Assembly: GCA_028343615.1 (NCBI GenBank)
Contig: JAOLZA010000001.1
Location: forward strand, 51,166 to 115,165
Origin: Verrucomicrobiota bacterium
GTDB taxonomy: Bacteria > Verrucomicrobiota > Verrucomicrobiia > Limisphaerales > UBA1100
Length of the DNA: 64,000 bases
Direction of reading: 5' to 3'
Positions 45,888 through 54,493 of this stretch are shown one piece after another. Position 1 is the stretch's first letter. Every line of letters begins with the position of its first letter. The notes under the pieces were generated by a model. The model was not told the DNA's origin. It saw nothing but the letters and a program-made list of their open reading frames with translations, and did not search any database. The position numbers were made by a program, and so were the translations under genes.

Positions 45888-46835
45888 TCATTGCTCAAGC
45901 TCGTGCCGTCGCTTGATCAGCCCAGTTAGGGTTTGATGTCTAATTTTCTGCGCGGTCAAAGGATCAACTTGCGTGATTCGCTTACGTTGAATGGCGTTCC
46001 ATTCCTTGATTCGGCGCACATCAAATTTTGTTAATTCGCTCCACGCCGCGCCGCCGATCTCAGCCTTGATTCCCTGCGCGATCTGATCTGAGAGAAGGTG
46101 AATCTCTTTTGCTTCAAGCACATCAATTAAACCTTGCTCGACTTGAATTATTTCGGCTGGCGAGGGGATAAAGCCGAGGCGCATATAAAACAGCCAAAGC
46201 TTATTGACGAAGATAGGCCGCAGCCGAGAATCGTAGCCCATGAATTTAAAGCTGCGCCGCCAATCCTTGGCCTTAGTTGGATTGCCTCTAACTGGATGGT
46301 CTATCGAATATGTTGCGCGGCCCCAGATTGAGTTAAAGCCGCAATGCTCTAACAGTATGGGTTTCAACTGATCGTGCCAAAATCGTTTGCATGAAATCCA
46401 TGATCCTTGCTCGTGCTGATCGACCTCGTACATAACGACGTGGATGCGGCCCATGCCGTCATCATCATCATCAAGATCGAATCGAAGAATGTGATTTTCT
46501 TCATTGGTGATTTTCCACTGATCGATGGTCTTAGTGACCTTGCTTTCCAAATCGCCGCCTTCCCAGCAATGTGATTTGGCGTTGCCTTTGTAAAGTTTTA
46601 GAGGGATGCCGAGCGTTTTGATCCCATCTATAATTGTTTGGATTCTTTTGTTGTTTGATTGGGTTATTGGCTTGCTCGAAAAGACTTCCCCGTAGAGGTA
46701 AGGGTTTTGGTTTTCCCAGTTTTTGGCCATCCACTGATCATGCTTATGTATCGCCTCGGATACCTCTGGCGGCGCAAATGAATGCCCTGTGCTTAGGGCA
46801 TCATTAATGTGATTGCTAAGATTTGATCCCCTCAT
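45888..46835 (-). CDS. Hypothetical protein (possible replication/mobilisation accessory)
   Basis: 315-aa ORF with FDLDDDDDGMGRIHVVMYEVDQHEQGSWISCKRFWHDQLKPILLEHCGFNSIWGRATYSIDHPVRGN; no family recognised. Confidence 0.55.
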   Translation of the reverse strand: MRGSNLSNHINDALSTGHSFAPPEVSEAIHKHDQWMAKNWENQNPYLYGEVFSSKPITQSNNKRIQTIIDGIKTLGIPLKLYKGNAKSHCWEGGDLESKVTKTIDQWKITNEENHILRFDLDDDDDGMGRIHVVMYEVDQHEQGSWISCKRFWHDQLKPILLEHCGFNSIWGRATYSIDHPVRGNPTKAKDWRRSFKFMGYDSRLRPIFVNKLWLFYMRLGFIPSPAEIIQVEQGLIDVLEAKEIHLLSDQIAQGIKAEIGGAAWSELTKFDVRRIKEWNAIQRKRITQVDPLTAQKIRHQTLTGLIKRRHELEQ

Positions 46836-47039
46836 GGCGTTACCATCTATTACACTTTAAAAGGGTCAACGGACGGTTTTTTCTCTCTATATTTATTTAA
46901 CTATTCTTCCCGCGAAAAAGTGCTAAGTTTGAAAATGCCCGACATAGGGAGATGTAGTGATGTTTAATTTATTAAGATTAAGAAATGGTATGTGTTATTA
47001 TTTAGAGTATAGGTAATTGTAGAAAATTTTATTCTTCCG

Positions 47040-48413
47040 ATGATCCGTAGAGACCCAGAGTCAAAACAAATTGTTCTATACCGCCCGTGCAGTTGTGACT
47101 TAGAGGCGATGCTGAAAACGAGTGATATTATTTCAAATGAGCTTAAATCTTTTTTCCTCCGCTCCAAGAAATCAAAACAAGGCGAAAAATTCAATCTGAC
47201 TAAGGCTTATATTTTTTTAACTCGTTTGCTATGGGGCGAGATAGCCCAGCGTTACTATGATGAGGCTAGGCATTGGGTGAATTTGTCTGTGACTAACTTA
47301 ACTAATGTGATCGGGCGAGGTTCCTGCGTTCAGAAAGTTATTAAATTATTGGTGGCTCTAAAGATTATTGAGGCCAACCACGCTTACTCTGCTGGGCGAT
47401 TTTCAAAGTCGTATAGATTTACAGATGAATGGCAGGGATCAAAGCGAGAGAGAGTTCCAGAGCCGTATTATATTTCCCCCGCTATGGATTCGCATCTTGC
47501 TACGCAGGTTAAACCGCGATGCCAAGTTAATGATGATCTTGAGGCGTGGCTACTTGCTAATCTGAAGAAAATTACTCTGGCTGAAGAGGTTCATGAATAC
47601 ATTGAAGGCCGCAGTTATCGCAATGCGGATGGGCTTAATTACGCGCGGCACTATGTCGATGCCATAGAGGCGTTTAAAGGCTCTGAGGTTCAATTCTCAC
47701 GCGCTAAACGAACGGGCAGGGTGGATACAGTGATCACGCGTATGCATCGTGATGTGCGCTCGTTTCTCCGTTATCAAGGCGAGCCATTGTTTGAAGTTGA
47801 TATGGTCGCTAGCCAGCCTTTTTTGATTGGAGCGTTGCTTAAAGACCCGGCGATGCAAAATGAAAAAGACGAGGCGGCGCGTTGGTATCGAATGTGGGAC
47901 GGTGGTGATTTTTATGAGGCGTTGCGCTGTTACCCACAGTGTTCAGGAATCTCCCGCGATGGAATCAAGGCCGCGATCATCAAAGGTGGCCTCAATGCCC
48001 AGACCCCACACCGTGCGCCCGTGGCGATCCGTAAGTCAGCCAAGGCGGTCTGGTTAGTTATCGAATCGGAGTTCCCGTGTTTGGCTCACAAGATTCATTT
48101 TCTGAAGACAGTTAGAAACAAAAACGAATTTCCTGTGCTAGAGGAAAGTGAGCATGGCAAAGAAAAAGTTTTTAGCCAGTTCGCGCTAAAGCTCCACCGC
48201 CAAGAGAGCAGCATAATTATCGACGGTGCGTGTGAGTCACTCAGATCAAAAAGCATATTCTGTTATACGATTCACGATGCTATTGGTTGTCTTGAATGTG
48301 ACATTGATGAAGTTAAGGCCGCGATCACCACGGCCACGGAGAAGGTGATCGGGCATAAGCCGCGATTGGATGCAAAGCGGCCAGCATTACAGTCACTCGA
48401 TATATTTAAATGA
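47040..48413 (+). CDS. PolA-palm-like replication protein (predicted)
   Basis: Motif A-like PLFEVDMVASQPFLIGALL, motif B-like ISRDGIKAAIIKGGLNA, motif C-like YTIHDAIGCLECDIDEV; winged-helix-like N-terminus. Confidence 0.6.
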   Translation: MIRRDPESKQIVLYRPCSCDLEAMLKTSDIISNELKSFFLRSKKSKQGEKFNLTKAYIFLTRLLWGEIAQRYYDEARHWVNLSVTNLTNVIGRGSCVQKVIKLLVALKIIEANHAYSAGRFSKSYRFTDEWQGSKRERVPEPYYISPAMDSHLATQVKPRCQVNDDLEAWLLANLKKITLAEEVHEYIEGRSYRNADGLNYARHYVDAIEAFKGSEVQFSRAKRTGRVDTVITRMHRDVRSFLRYQGEPLFEVDMVASQPFLIGALLKDPAMQNEKDEAARWYRMWDGGDFYEALRCYPQCSGISRDGIKAAIIKGGLNAQTPHRAPVAIRKSAKAVWLVIESEFPCLAHKIHFLKTVRNKNEFPVLEESEHGKEKVFSQFALKLHRQESSIIIDGACESLRSKSIFCYTIHDAIGCLECDIDEVKAAITTATEKVIGHKPRLDAKRPALQSLDIFK

Positions 48414-48568
48414 ATTAAATTATTTGGCGCGAGCGGCTACCTTGTCGCCAAACAGCTTTAGAGCTTTGATTGTGATCTTTTTTGTTTTCTCAGTGATCAT
48501 TGCAATTGGGCCCGAATTCTATCGAATAAATTCTTGCCAGATACAATCGGGAGCCTTAGTTTTTTCTC

Positions 48569-49288
48569 ATGAAGCAACTCCTCTTGATGATTGTGGCTGT
48601 GGTGATGGTTGGGTGTGGGCTGAATGAAGATAACACGGAAGTGAAGATTAATGATCCCATCCTAAATGATATACTGGCACAGCTGTTAGGCAAGCCTCAT
48701 GGTGAACTCGCCCCAGAAGCGATATTCACCAAGTCGGAATTGTCAACAGTCTTCGAATTAGGTGACACTGACGGTAGGGATGAACTTTTCACCGATGCAA
48801 CGATACGTGAGTTTTTCAAGTTGCCAAATCTTCATGATCTTGGTTTAGGCGATCAAATTACCGACGAAGCCCTTAGAGACGTTGCTAAAATGAAAAATGT
48901 CCGCAGCCTAGTCTTGGGAAAACAAATTACCGACGAGGGGCTGGAAACCATTTCCAATATGAAACACATCGTTTGGCTTTCTTTGTCTTCATCACAAATT
49001 ACCGACAAGGGTTTAAAAACTATTTCCGAAAGGGACAATCTGAGAAGTTTAAGTTTTAGGAGACAAAAAATCACTAAAGAAGGTTTTAAGGAGATTTTTA
49101 AGATGCATAACCTCACGAATCTTGAATTAGGTTATTTGCCAGTTGACGACTCTATGCTTAGCGACATTGTAAAAATGCGCGGCTTAAAAGAAGGGAGACT
49201 TGCTATATCAAATACCAAAATTACTTCTCAAGGGGCAAGCAAGTTGAGGGCGGCGATGCCAAATTGTGAAATCATTAGGCGACCCTAG
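48569..49288 (+). CDS. LRR-like lipoprotein
   Basis: Lipobox MKQLLLMIVAVVMVGCG; repeats QITDEALRDVAKMKNVRSL / QITDEGLETISNMKHIVWL / QITDKGLKTISERDNLRSL. Confidence 0.78.
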   Translation: MKQLLLMIVAVVMVGCGLNEDNTEVKINDPILNDILAQLLGKPHGELAPEAIFTKSELSTVFELGDTDGRDELFTDATIREFFKLPNLHDLGLGDQITDEALRDVAKMKNVRSLVLGKQITDEGLETISNMKHIVWLSLSSSQITDKGLKTISERDNLRSLSFRRQKITKEGFKEIFKMHNLTNLELGYLPVDDSMLSDIVKMRGLKEGRLAISNTKITSQGASKLRAAMPNCEIIRRP

Positions 49289-49761
49289 AGTGGGTAATGA
49301 AAATCTGCCATCATAGACGGCAAGGTTGCTGGCTGGGGTCGTAACTTTTACGACGACACCATTAAGATTCGCAAAGAGATAATTCGAAAGTAAGTAGTCG
49401 AGGTTTACTGTTCCCCCCAAGCTCGACTGCTTTCACAGTCTCACCTGTCGCTAAAATCTCAAGCCGCCGCGTCCCAATTTAACCTTCCGAATTGGCCCTT
49501 TAAAAAATCGGCCAATTTCAGACACCTAAAATTTTCCTATAGGTCAGACAGCAATTGTCCTACCGACATGTTATAATGATCGAATGAAAAATTTGAGGCA
49601 TCAAGCAATCAGCGGAAACGCTAGAGGCCAGTGCCCCCAGCCGCGACCCGTTCGCACCAAAACCGTGACCAATACAGACGGCGTCTCGGCTGAAAATTCT
49701 AAACACCAAGTGATTAGACGCTAAAAGAAAACTAACAAGTAAATGGACATAAAAAGCTAAA

Positions 49762-50040
49762 ATGAAAACTAACACCAATACCCCCGTTATGAAACCCTCC
49801 ACTAAATCCTGCGTCGTTTGCGGCGAATCCTTTTATGGCCACGGCAGCAATCCCGACCCTGTAGCACCTGCTGCGAGTGGCTGGGTCGGTGATAAAACAG
49901 GTTTATGTTGTGAGATGTGTGATGGTCGAATTGTAATTCCTTCAAGGGCGACATGGGGGAGGCTTCCCTTGAGTCCCACTGATTCGGTCCATTTAAAAAT
50001 TGCTGTCAGTGACCGTCTGGGCATCACCAACACCAACTAA
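49762..50040 (+). CDS. Small Cys-rich (zinc-binding?) hypothetical protein
   Basis: CVVCGESFYG..LCCEMCDGRIVI; followed by a terminator. Confidence 0.45.
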   Translation: MKTNTNTPVMKPSTKSCVVCGESFYGHGSNPDPVAPAASGWVGDKTGLCCEMCDGRIVIPSRATWGRLPLSPTDSVHLKIAVSDRLGITNTN

Positions 50041-50160
50041 TCAGCTGCGTGAATAGAGTCGTGAGAGAGCCACGGACGGGGTTTAAGTTTTTCAGCCCTC
50101 ACTGAACACACGCAAAAACATTTAGAGAACAGGGAGTAATTCCAAACTCTAACACACAAA

Positions 50161-50199
50161 CCTCACCGAGTTATTGTCTTTCCTCGGCGGGGTTTTTTT
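50161..50199 (+). terminator. Intrinsic terminator
   Basis: CCTCACCGAG-ttattgtctttc-CTCGGCGGGG followed by T7. Confidence 0.78.
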
Positions 50200-51697
50200 A
50201 ATCTTCGTACTCTTGAGTGAAAGTCACCTCGTTATCTGCATCTAATTGAATGCCAATGACTGTTGTGCCGCTAGCTACTTGCTCGGCTTGTTCCCTGTTT
50301 AGCCCGGCGTCGTCCATGATTTCTTGAATCTTGTTTTCGTGCGCGATCTCTTTTTCCTCGTCGTCTGGCCTGAATTCAAAGTGAGCTTTTGCCCCGTCGC
50401 TATCAATCGCATTGTAATACCATTTTTTAAGCGTGGCTGGATTATTCTCACCCATGCCGTAAAGCGTCTTATCCTGACCTATGACAATCAAAGCGCAGGA
50501 CGCGAACGTGTCTCTTACTCTATTTTGTTCCAAGCGTTGGAAAGGTCGATTGTTTGCCTTGGCCCATGCTTCCCAACGACTACCCCAAGACGATTTTTTC
50601 GAGTGGCCAAGGTGTTGCCGCCAACCACCTGTGGTAATGCGCTCCTTCGCAATCTTTTGGTGTGTATCCGTTTTTGGCATAAGCCAATCGTCGTCCTTTG
50701 GCTTTTGGCCCTTGGGGAAACGATCCATAAAATGGTTCAACCATTCTATCGTTGCAGGTTGCAGGTCAGGATTACGGGCAAAGGTTTTAGGCTCATCATT
50801 AGGCGTGATACGAATGATACCCTTGTTGCGATCTTTAATGGCTCGAAACCTCAGCGTGTACGTTTCTCTTGCGCGGAAACCAACAAAGACGCGAATCGCT
50901 AAAATGATTCCAATATTGAGGTCTCTAGGAGTCTGCCCCAGCGCACAAAAATCTAGTGCCGAGCGTAGCACCTCAACAGAAACAATGCGTTCATCTGCTC
51001 CTTTTTTCGGAGCGTCTTTACCGTACTTGATCCCGTCTAAAGGCTTGGTTTGATTTGAGAAGAAACCCTTAGTGATGCACCACCCCAGCCATGTTCGGAG
51101 CTTGTTAGTGTGTTCTTTTTTTTGCGCGTGTGACACGCCTGTTTTGACTTCAAAAAGATAGTGTACAAAATCTTCTTTGGTGAGCGTTGTTATTTGCCGA
51201 TCTGGGAAGGTCTTCTTGAATGGGCTCAAATAGGTATCTTTCATACCTTGCCAATAAGCCTCGGACTTGTTGGTTTTTCCTGTCTTGAAATGGTGTTCCT
51301 CGACCCACAGATCGACGGCCTCGGTAACACTCACATAATGTTTAATTGAATCATGCCATTTTTTCCACCATGCCACGACCTCGACAATATCCACGTTGTA
51401 AGGTGCAAGCTCGGAAGCTGCATAATCGAATGCCTCCTTTGAGGTGGTTACAGAGGCAGCGTCTCGGCCCTCAGATTGCGCCCTAGCGGCGAGGACGGCC
51501 TTCTTGGCTATTTCAGTGGCATCGGCCTTGTCACGGCGAGCTACGACCTTTTGTTTGTCGTTGGCATCGTAACCATAAAGAATTGTGTATTGGGGCTTAC
51601 CACGGAAGGTTGTTGTCCTGACCTTTGCGTCTGGATTGTAGCGGACGGCCACAGGCAGGTGTGCCTTCTTGCTTGAATTTTGACCCTTGCTCGCCAT
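50198..51697 (-). CDS. Tyrosine recombinase/integrase (divergent)
   Basis: GFRARETYTLRFRAI (first Arg region), NRVRDTFASCALIVIG (HxxR region), ATLKKWYYN (Tyr); adjacent to the intact tRNA. Confidence 0.82.
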   Translation of the reverse strand: MASKGQNSSKKAHLPVAVRYNPDAKVRTTTFRGKPQYTILYGYDANDKQKVVARRDKADATEIAKKAVLAARAQSEGRDAASVTTSKEAFDYAASELAPYNVDIVEVVAWWKKWHDSIKHYVSVTEAVDLWVEEHHFKTGKTNKSEAYWQGMKDTYLSPFKKTFPDRQITTLTKEDFVHYLFEVKTGVSHAQKKEHTNKLRTWLGWCITKGFFSNQTKPLDGIKYGKDAPKKGADERIVSVEVLRSALDFCALGQTPRDLNIGIILAIRVFVGFRARETYTLRFRAIKDRNKGIIRITPNDEPKTFARNPDLQPATIEWLNHFMDRFPKGQKPKDDDWLMPKTDTHQKIAKERITTGGWRQHLGHSKKSSWGSRWEAWAKANNRPFQRLEQNRVRDTFASCALIVIGQDKTLYGMGENNPATLKKWYYNAIDSDGAKAHFEFRPDDEEKEIAHENKIQEIMDDAGLNREQAEQVASGTTVIGIQLDADNEVTFTQEYED

Positions 51698-51786
51698 ATC
51701 TTATTGCTCCTACGGGCCTTTGTATAACATATGTATAACAGAGGCGAGTGGAAATTGCCCAGAATATGCAGTTTTTCTGGGAAAAA

Positions 51787-51862
51787 GCGCGGTTAGCTCA
51801 GTTGGTAGAGCATCACCTCGACACGGTGGAGGTCATTGGTTCGAGCCCAATACCGCGCACCA
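51787..51862 (+). tRNA. tRNA-Val (anticodon GAC), CCA encoded
   Basis: GCGCGGT/ACCGCGC acceptor, GCTC/GAGC D-stem, TCACC/GGTGG anticodon stem, ATTGG/CCAAT T-stem, standard 5-nt variable loop, ACCA 3' end. Confidence 0.95.
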
Positions 51863-51921
51863 TCTTTAACCCGGTTTGTTTAGAGCCAGAACGACAAGGT
51901 TCGGATAATTGTGGCGTTAGG

Positions 51922-53085
51922 CTACTTGGTGTATTTCGGAATGGATCCATCCCCGGTTGATTTCCCGCCATCAAGAATCCAAGAGAGGTTGAATCGTGCT
52001 ACTGTTGAGCCGCCTTTGGGTCCGCCTTCAAAGTGGTGGAAGATCATTCCTTCAGTGATTGTCCCCGGGCGGCCGGAGGTGATTGAGGAGTAGGCGTGTC
52101 TGCCTGCATAAACTAATTTTTTGATTGGCCAGCTTTTGCCGCCGTCGAAGCTGGCCCACACGGTTCCGTGGTCGCGACCGCTGGGACTGTCGCAATTGCT
52201 ATAGATCAGGATATCGTGACCTTTGATTGCCAGTCGGGTGAGGCCACCCATGCAGCCGTAATTAGTGTTTTGAGGACCATCGGGAAGGACTTCGCAAAAT
52301 TTCAGGTCTTGCCATGTTTTACCTCCATCCGTGCTGGTTGCGGTCCAACGACGACGAGGGTTGGCCCCTTCCTCGGCCCAGTGTCGACGTGAGTTATAAT
52401 AAATTGTCCCATCACTCAACTCAGCAAGGGTTGCTTCGCCGGTTCCGTTAGCAGGAAAAGGTTCACTGCTGTGCCAGGTTTTGCCTTCGTCATCACTATA
52501 GATGGCGTTGGTGTAATGATTCGGCCAAGCGTCACGGGCATTCTTTCCCGCATAGAAACGGGAAGGGCGAATGAGCCTCCCCTTATGTTTACCATGACGC
52601 AGGGTAATGCCGTGCTCATTCATATGCATAGAAGGCGCATTGCCTTTTGAGTCAGGCTTAATGTTGGTCTCAATTTTCCCCCATGATTTGCCATCATCAC
52701 TGCTGCGGAAGACGTGAATTGGGGCCGGTGGATGACGGTCCTCGATAAATGCGATGATGTCCCCATTGGTTTCGTTGACGGTAAGTCCACCGGTCTGGAA
52801 CCCAGGTTTGGCGATGACAATTTCTGGCCCCCAGGTTTTGCCGCCATCTTCACTGCGTTTGGCCCGGACATGGCTGGTGCCCCAGGTGGCAATCACCGTG
52901 CCCTTCATGCTGACCACGATATTGCCAAAGCGTTCGCCTTTGAAAACCTGTTGGAGATCATGGTGCGGTTTAGTGAGGTGCGGCTTTAATGGCCCCTCTA
53001 CTTCGGCACCCTGAGAATTCCTTACCGAAAGAATGATGGCAAATAATAAAATAAATGTAAGTGAAGATTTGAGCATACGTGGCAA
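51922..53085 (-). CDS. Secreted sialidase/neuraminidase-family (BNR/Asp-box) protein
   Basis: Asp-box-like RSEDGGKTWGPEIV, RSSDDGKSWGKIE, YSDDEGKTWHSSE, STDGGKTWQDL, SFDGGKSWPI. Confidence 0.9.
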   Translation of the reverse strand: MPRMLKSSLTFILLFAIILSVRNSQGAEVEGPLKPHLTKPHHDLQQVFKGERFGNIVVSMKGTVIATWGTSHVRAKRSEDGGKTWGPEIVIAKPGFQTGGLTVNETNGDIIAFIEDRHPPAPIHVFRSSDDGKSWGKIETNIKPDSKGNAPSMHMNEHGITLRHGKHKGRLIRPSRFYAGKNARDAWPNHYTNAIYSDDEGKTWHSSEPFPANGTGEATLAELSDGTIYYNSRRHWAEEGANPRRRWTATSTDGGKTWQDLKFCEVLPDGPQNTNYGCMGGLTRLAIKGHDILIYSNCDSPSGRDHGTVWASFDGGKSWPIKKLVYAGRHAYSSITSGRPGTITEGMIFHHFEGGPKGGSTVARFNLSWILDGGKSTGDGSIPKYTK

Positions 53086-53205
53086 CAGAATCGCACATGG
53101 AAGGCGGAAGGCAATCGGAAAAACACCAGGTTTAGAGTGCTACGAGAATAGAGATAGATTTGAAGGAGCGTTGGAGGGAGACAGAAAACTAGAACCGATT
53201 CCCGC

Positions 53206-54486
53206 TTACTTCTGAGGCGCGGGCGCGGGGGCACTGGCTTCCGGATTGACGTAGGTGTAGGAGCCGCCGTTTTCTTTGGCGATGATCATCAATAACGCTT
53301 CGCCGCGGCGTCCGCGTATTTCATCGCCGAGGCCGAGGGTGTTTACCTTGATCTCTTTGCCGGAGTTGAGTTTATTGACCGTCTCCATCACGCGCGGATG
53401 GAATTGGCCATCGGTGAGCAGCCAAATCTCCGTGGGCTCATGCCCGAAAGCGCCGCTCAGCGCAGGAATAGGATCTGTGCCGCCCTGCGCATCGCGTGTT
53501 TCTAGCCAATCAGCCATGCGATTAATATTATCTGGTGTGGAATCAAGCATGGCGCTGGAGGGCATGGCGTCGGCATCGCGGTTGAAAAAATAAATGTAAA
53601 ATTTACTACCTTCCTCCATTTGCTGTAGAGTGTTCATTAGTGCCTTCTTAGCTACAGCTAGCCGCTCTCCTCGCATGCTCCCGGATTTATCAATGAGAAA
53701 AATATACCTGCCATCGGAGGAGCCATCATCATCGTTATCGATGTCGAATCCGTCTTCACCAAACACAACGCCCGCGACGTTGGTGGTAGCCCCGATGCCA
53801 GGGACACCACTTGCGTGAGAAGCTGCGTTTGCGTATACGGCTATTTCCTTGGCTCGTGGTGTTTGATTTTCGTGCGTGGCAAGATTCACGCGGGCGAGTC
53901 GCGGCAGGGCATTGGTTGAATCCCACCCCGGCTGCCATGTTGCGTTCGGTCCGTGAGGGCGGAAGTTAATGAAAAATTGTGTGACCTGCGGCAGCAACAC
54001 CGTGCGGTGTATATGTGTTGCGGAATTGGTGTCGGACAAAAGCGCTTCCTGCTGCAGTACCAGTTGGTGGCCACCATCTGGTATGGGTTCCACAATAAAT
54101 CGTACGCGGCGTAAGGGCGATTGGTTAAGCGTTCGGCTGCCCCAAAAGCCAGGCGGCACGCGGGAGACCAGTTCTAGGTGGCTGAACCCTTCCCCTCCCT
54201 GTCCCGCAACAAATTGCCCTGGCCCGTGTTGGCGATACCATGAGGTGCCGGCCAATGCATCGGCGAGGGCGCGCAAGGCAATGCGCTCGCGCTGGGTAGA
54301 GTCGGCGGTTTCCACACCGGAGCGGGTGGCGGTTAGCAGCGAGCCGAACACACCAAACACCATTGTCATCACCAAGGCTAAAATGGCCACGGCGACGAGC
54401 ACTTCCGGTAAGGTGAAGCCGGCCTTGGATTGTTTGTGTGCCACGGGTACGATGTAATTTCTAACGCAAAACGCGAGTGCACACAA
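53206..54486 (-). CDS. Prepilin-type (GspJ-like) pseudopilin fused to vWA domain
   Basis: KAGFTLPEVLVAVAILALVMTMVFGVFGSLL prepilin leader; YIFLIDKSGSMRGERLAVAKKALMNTL (MIDAS DxSxS), WLLTDGQFHPRVMETVNKLNSG. Confidence 0.88.
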   Translation of the reverse strand: MCALAFCVRNYIVPVAHKQSKAGFTLPEVLVAVAILALVMTMVFGVFGSLLTATRSGVETADSTQRERIALRALADALAGTSWYRQHGPGQFVAGQGGEGFSHLELVSRVPPGFWGSRTLNQSPLRRVRFIVEPIPDGGHQLVLQQEALLSDTNSATHIHRTVLLPQVTQFFINFRPHGPNATWQPGWDSTNALPRLARVNLATHENQTPRAKEIAVYANAASHASGVPGIGATTNVAGVVFGEDGFDIDNDDDGSSDGRYIFLIDKSGSMRGERLAVAKKALMNTLQQMEEGSKFYIYFFNRDADAMPSSAMLDSTPDNINRMADWLETRDAQGGTDPIPALSGAFGHEPTEIWLLTDGQFHPRVMETVNKLNSGKEIKVNTLGLGDEIRGRRGEALLMIIAKENGGSYTYVNPEASAPAPAPQK

Positions 54487-54493
54487 GCAGGAA

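Larger units (their letters stand above)
40129..51786. mobile_element. Integrative element / genomic island at tRNA-Val
   Basis: 38-bp direct repeat of the tRNA 5' half at one end, intact tRNA at the other, tyrosine integrase adjacent, serine recombinase, replication-like gene. Confidence 0.85.

Noticed and set aside
48840-49010. Repeated CAAATTACCGACGA(A/G)G units that resemble a short repeat array
   Set aside because: They encode the in-frame LRR-like repeats QITDE/KGL of the lipoprotein; spacing and degeneracy do not fit CRISPR.
51687-51960. ORFs at 51687-51869 and 51748-51960 containing SVGRASPRHGGGHWFEPNTAHHL / RLAQLVEHHLDTVEVIGSSPIPRTIF
   Set aside because: False translations of the intact tRNA-Val.
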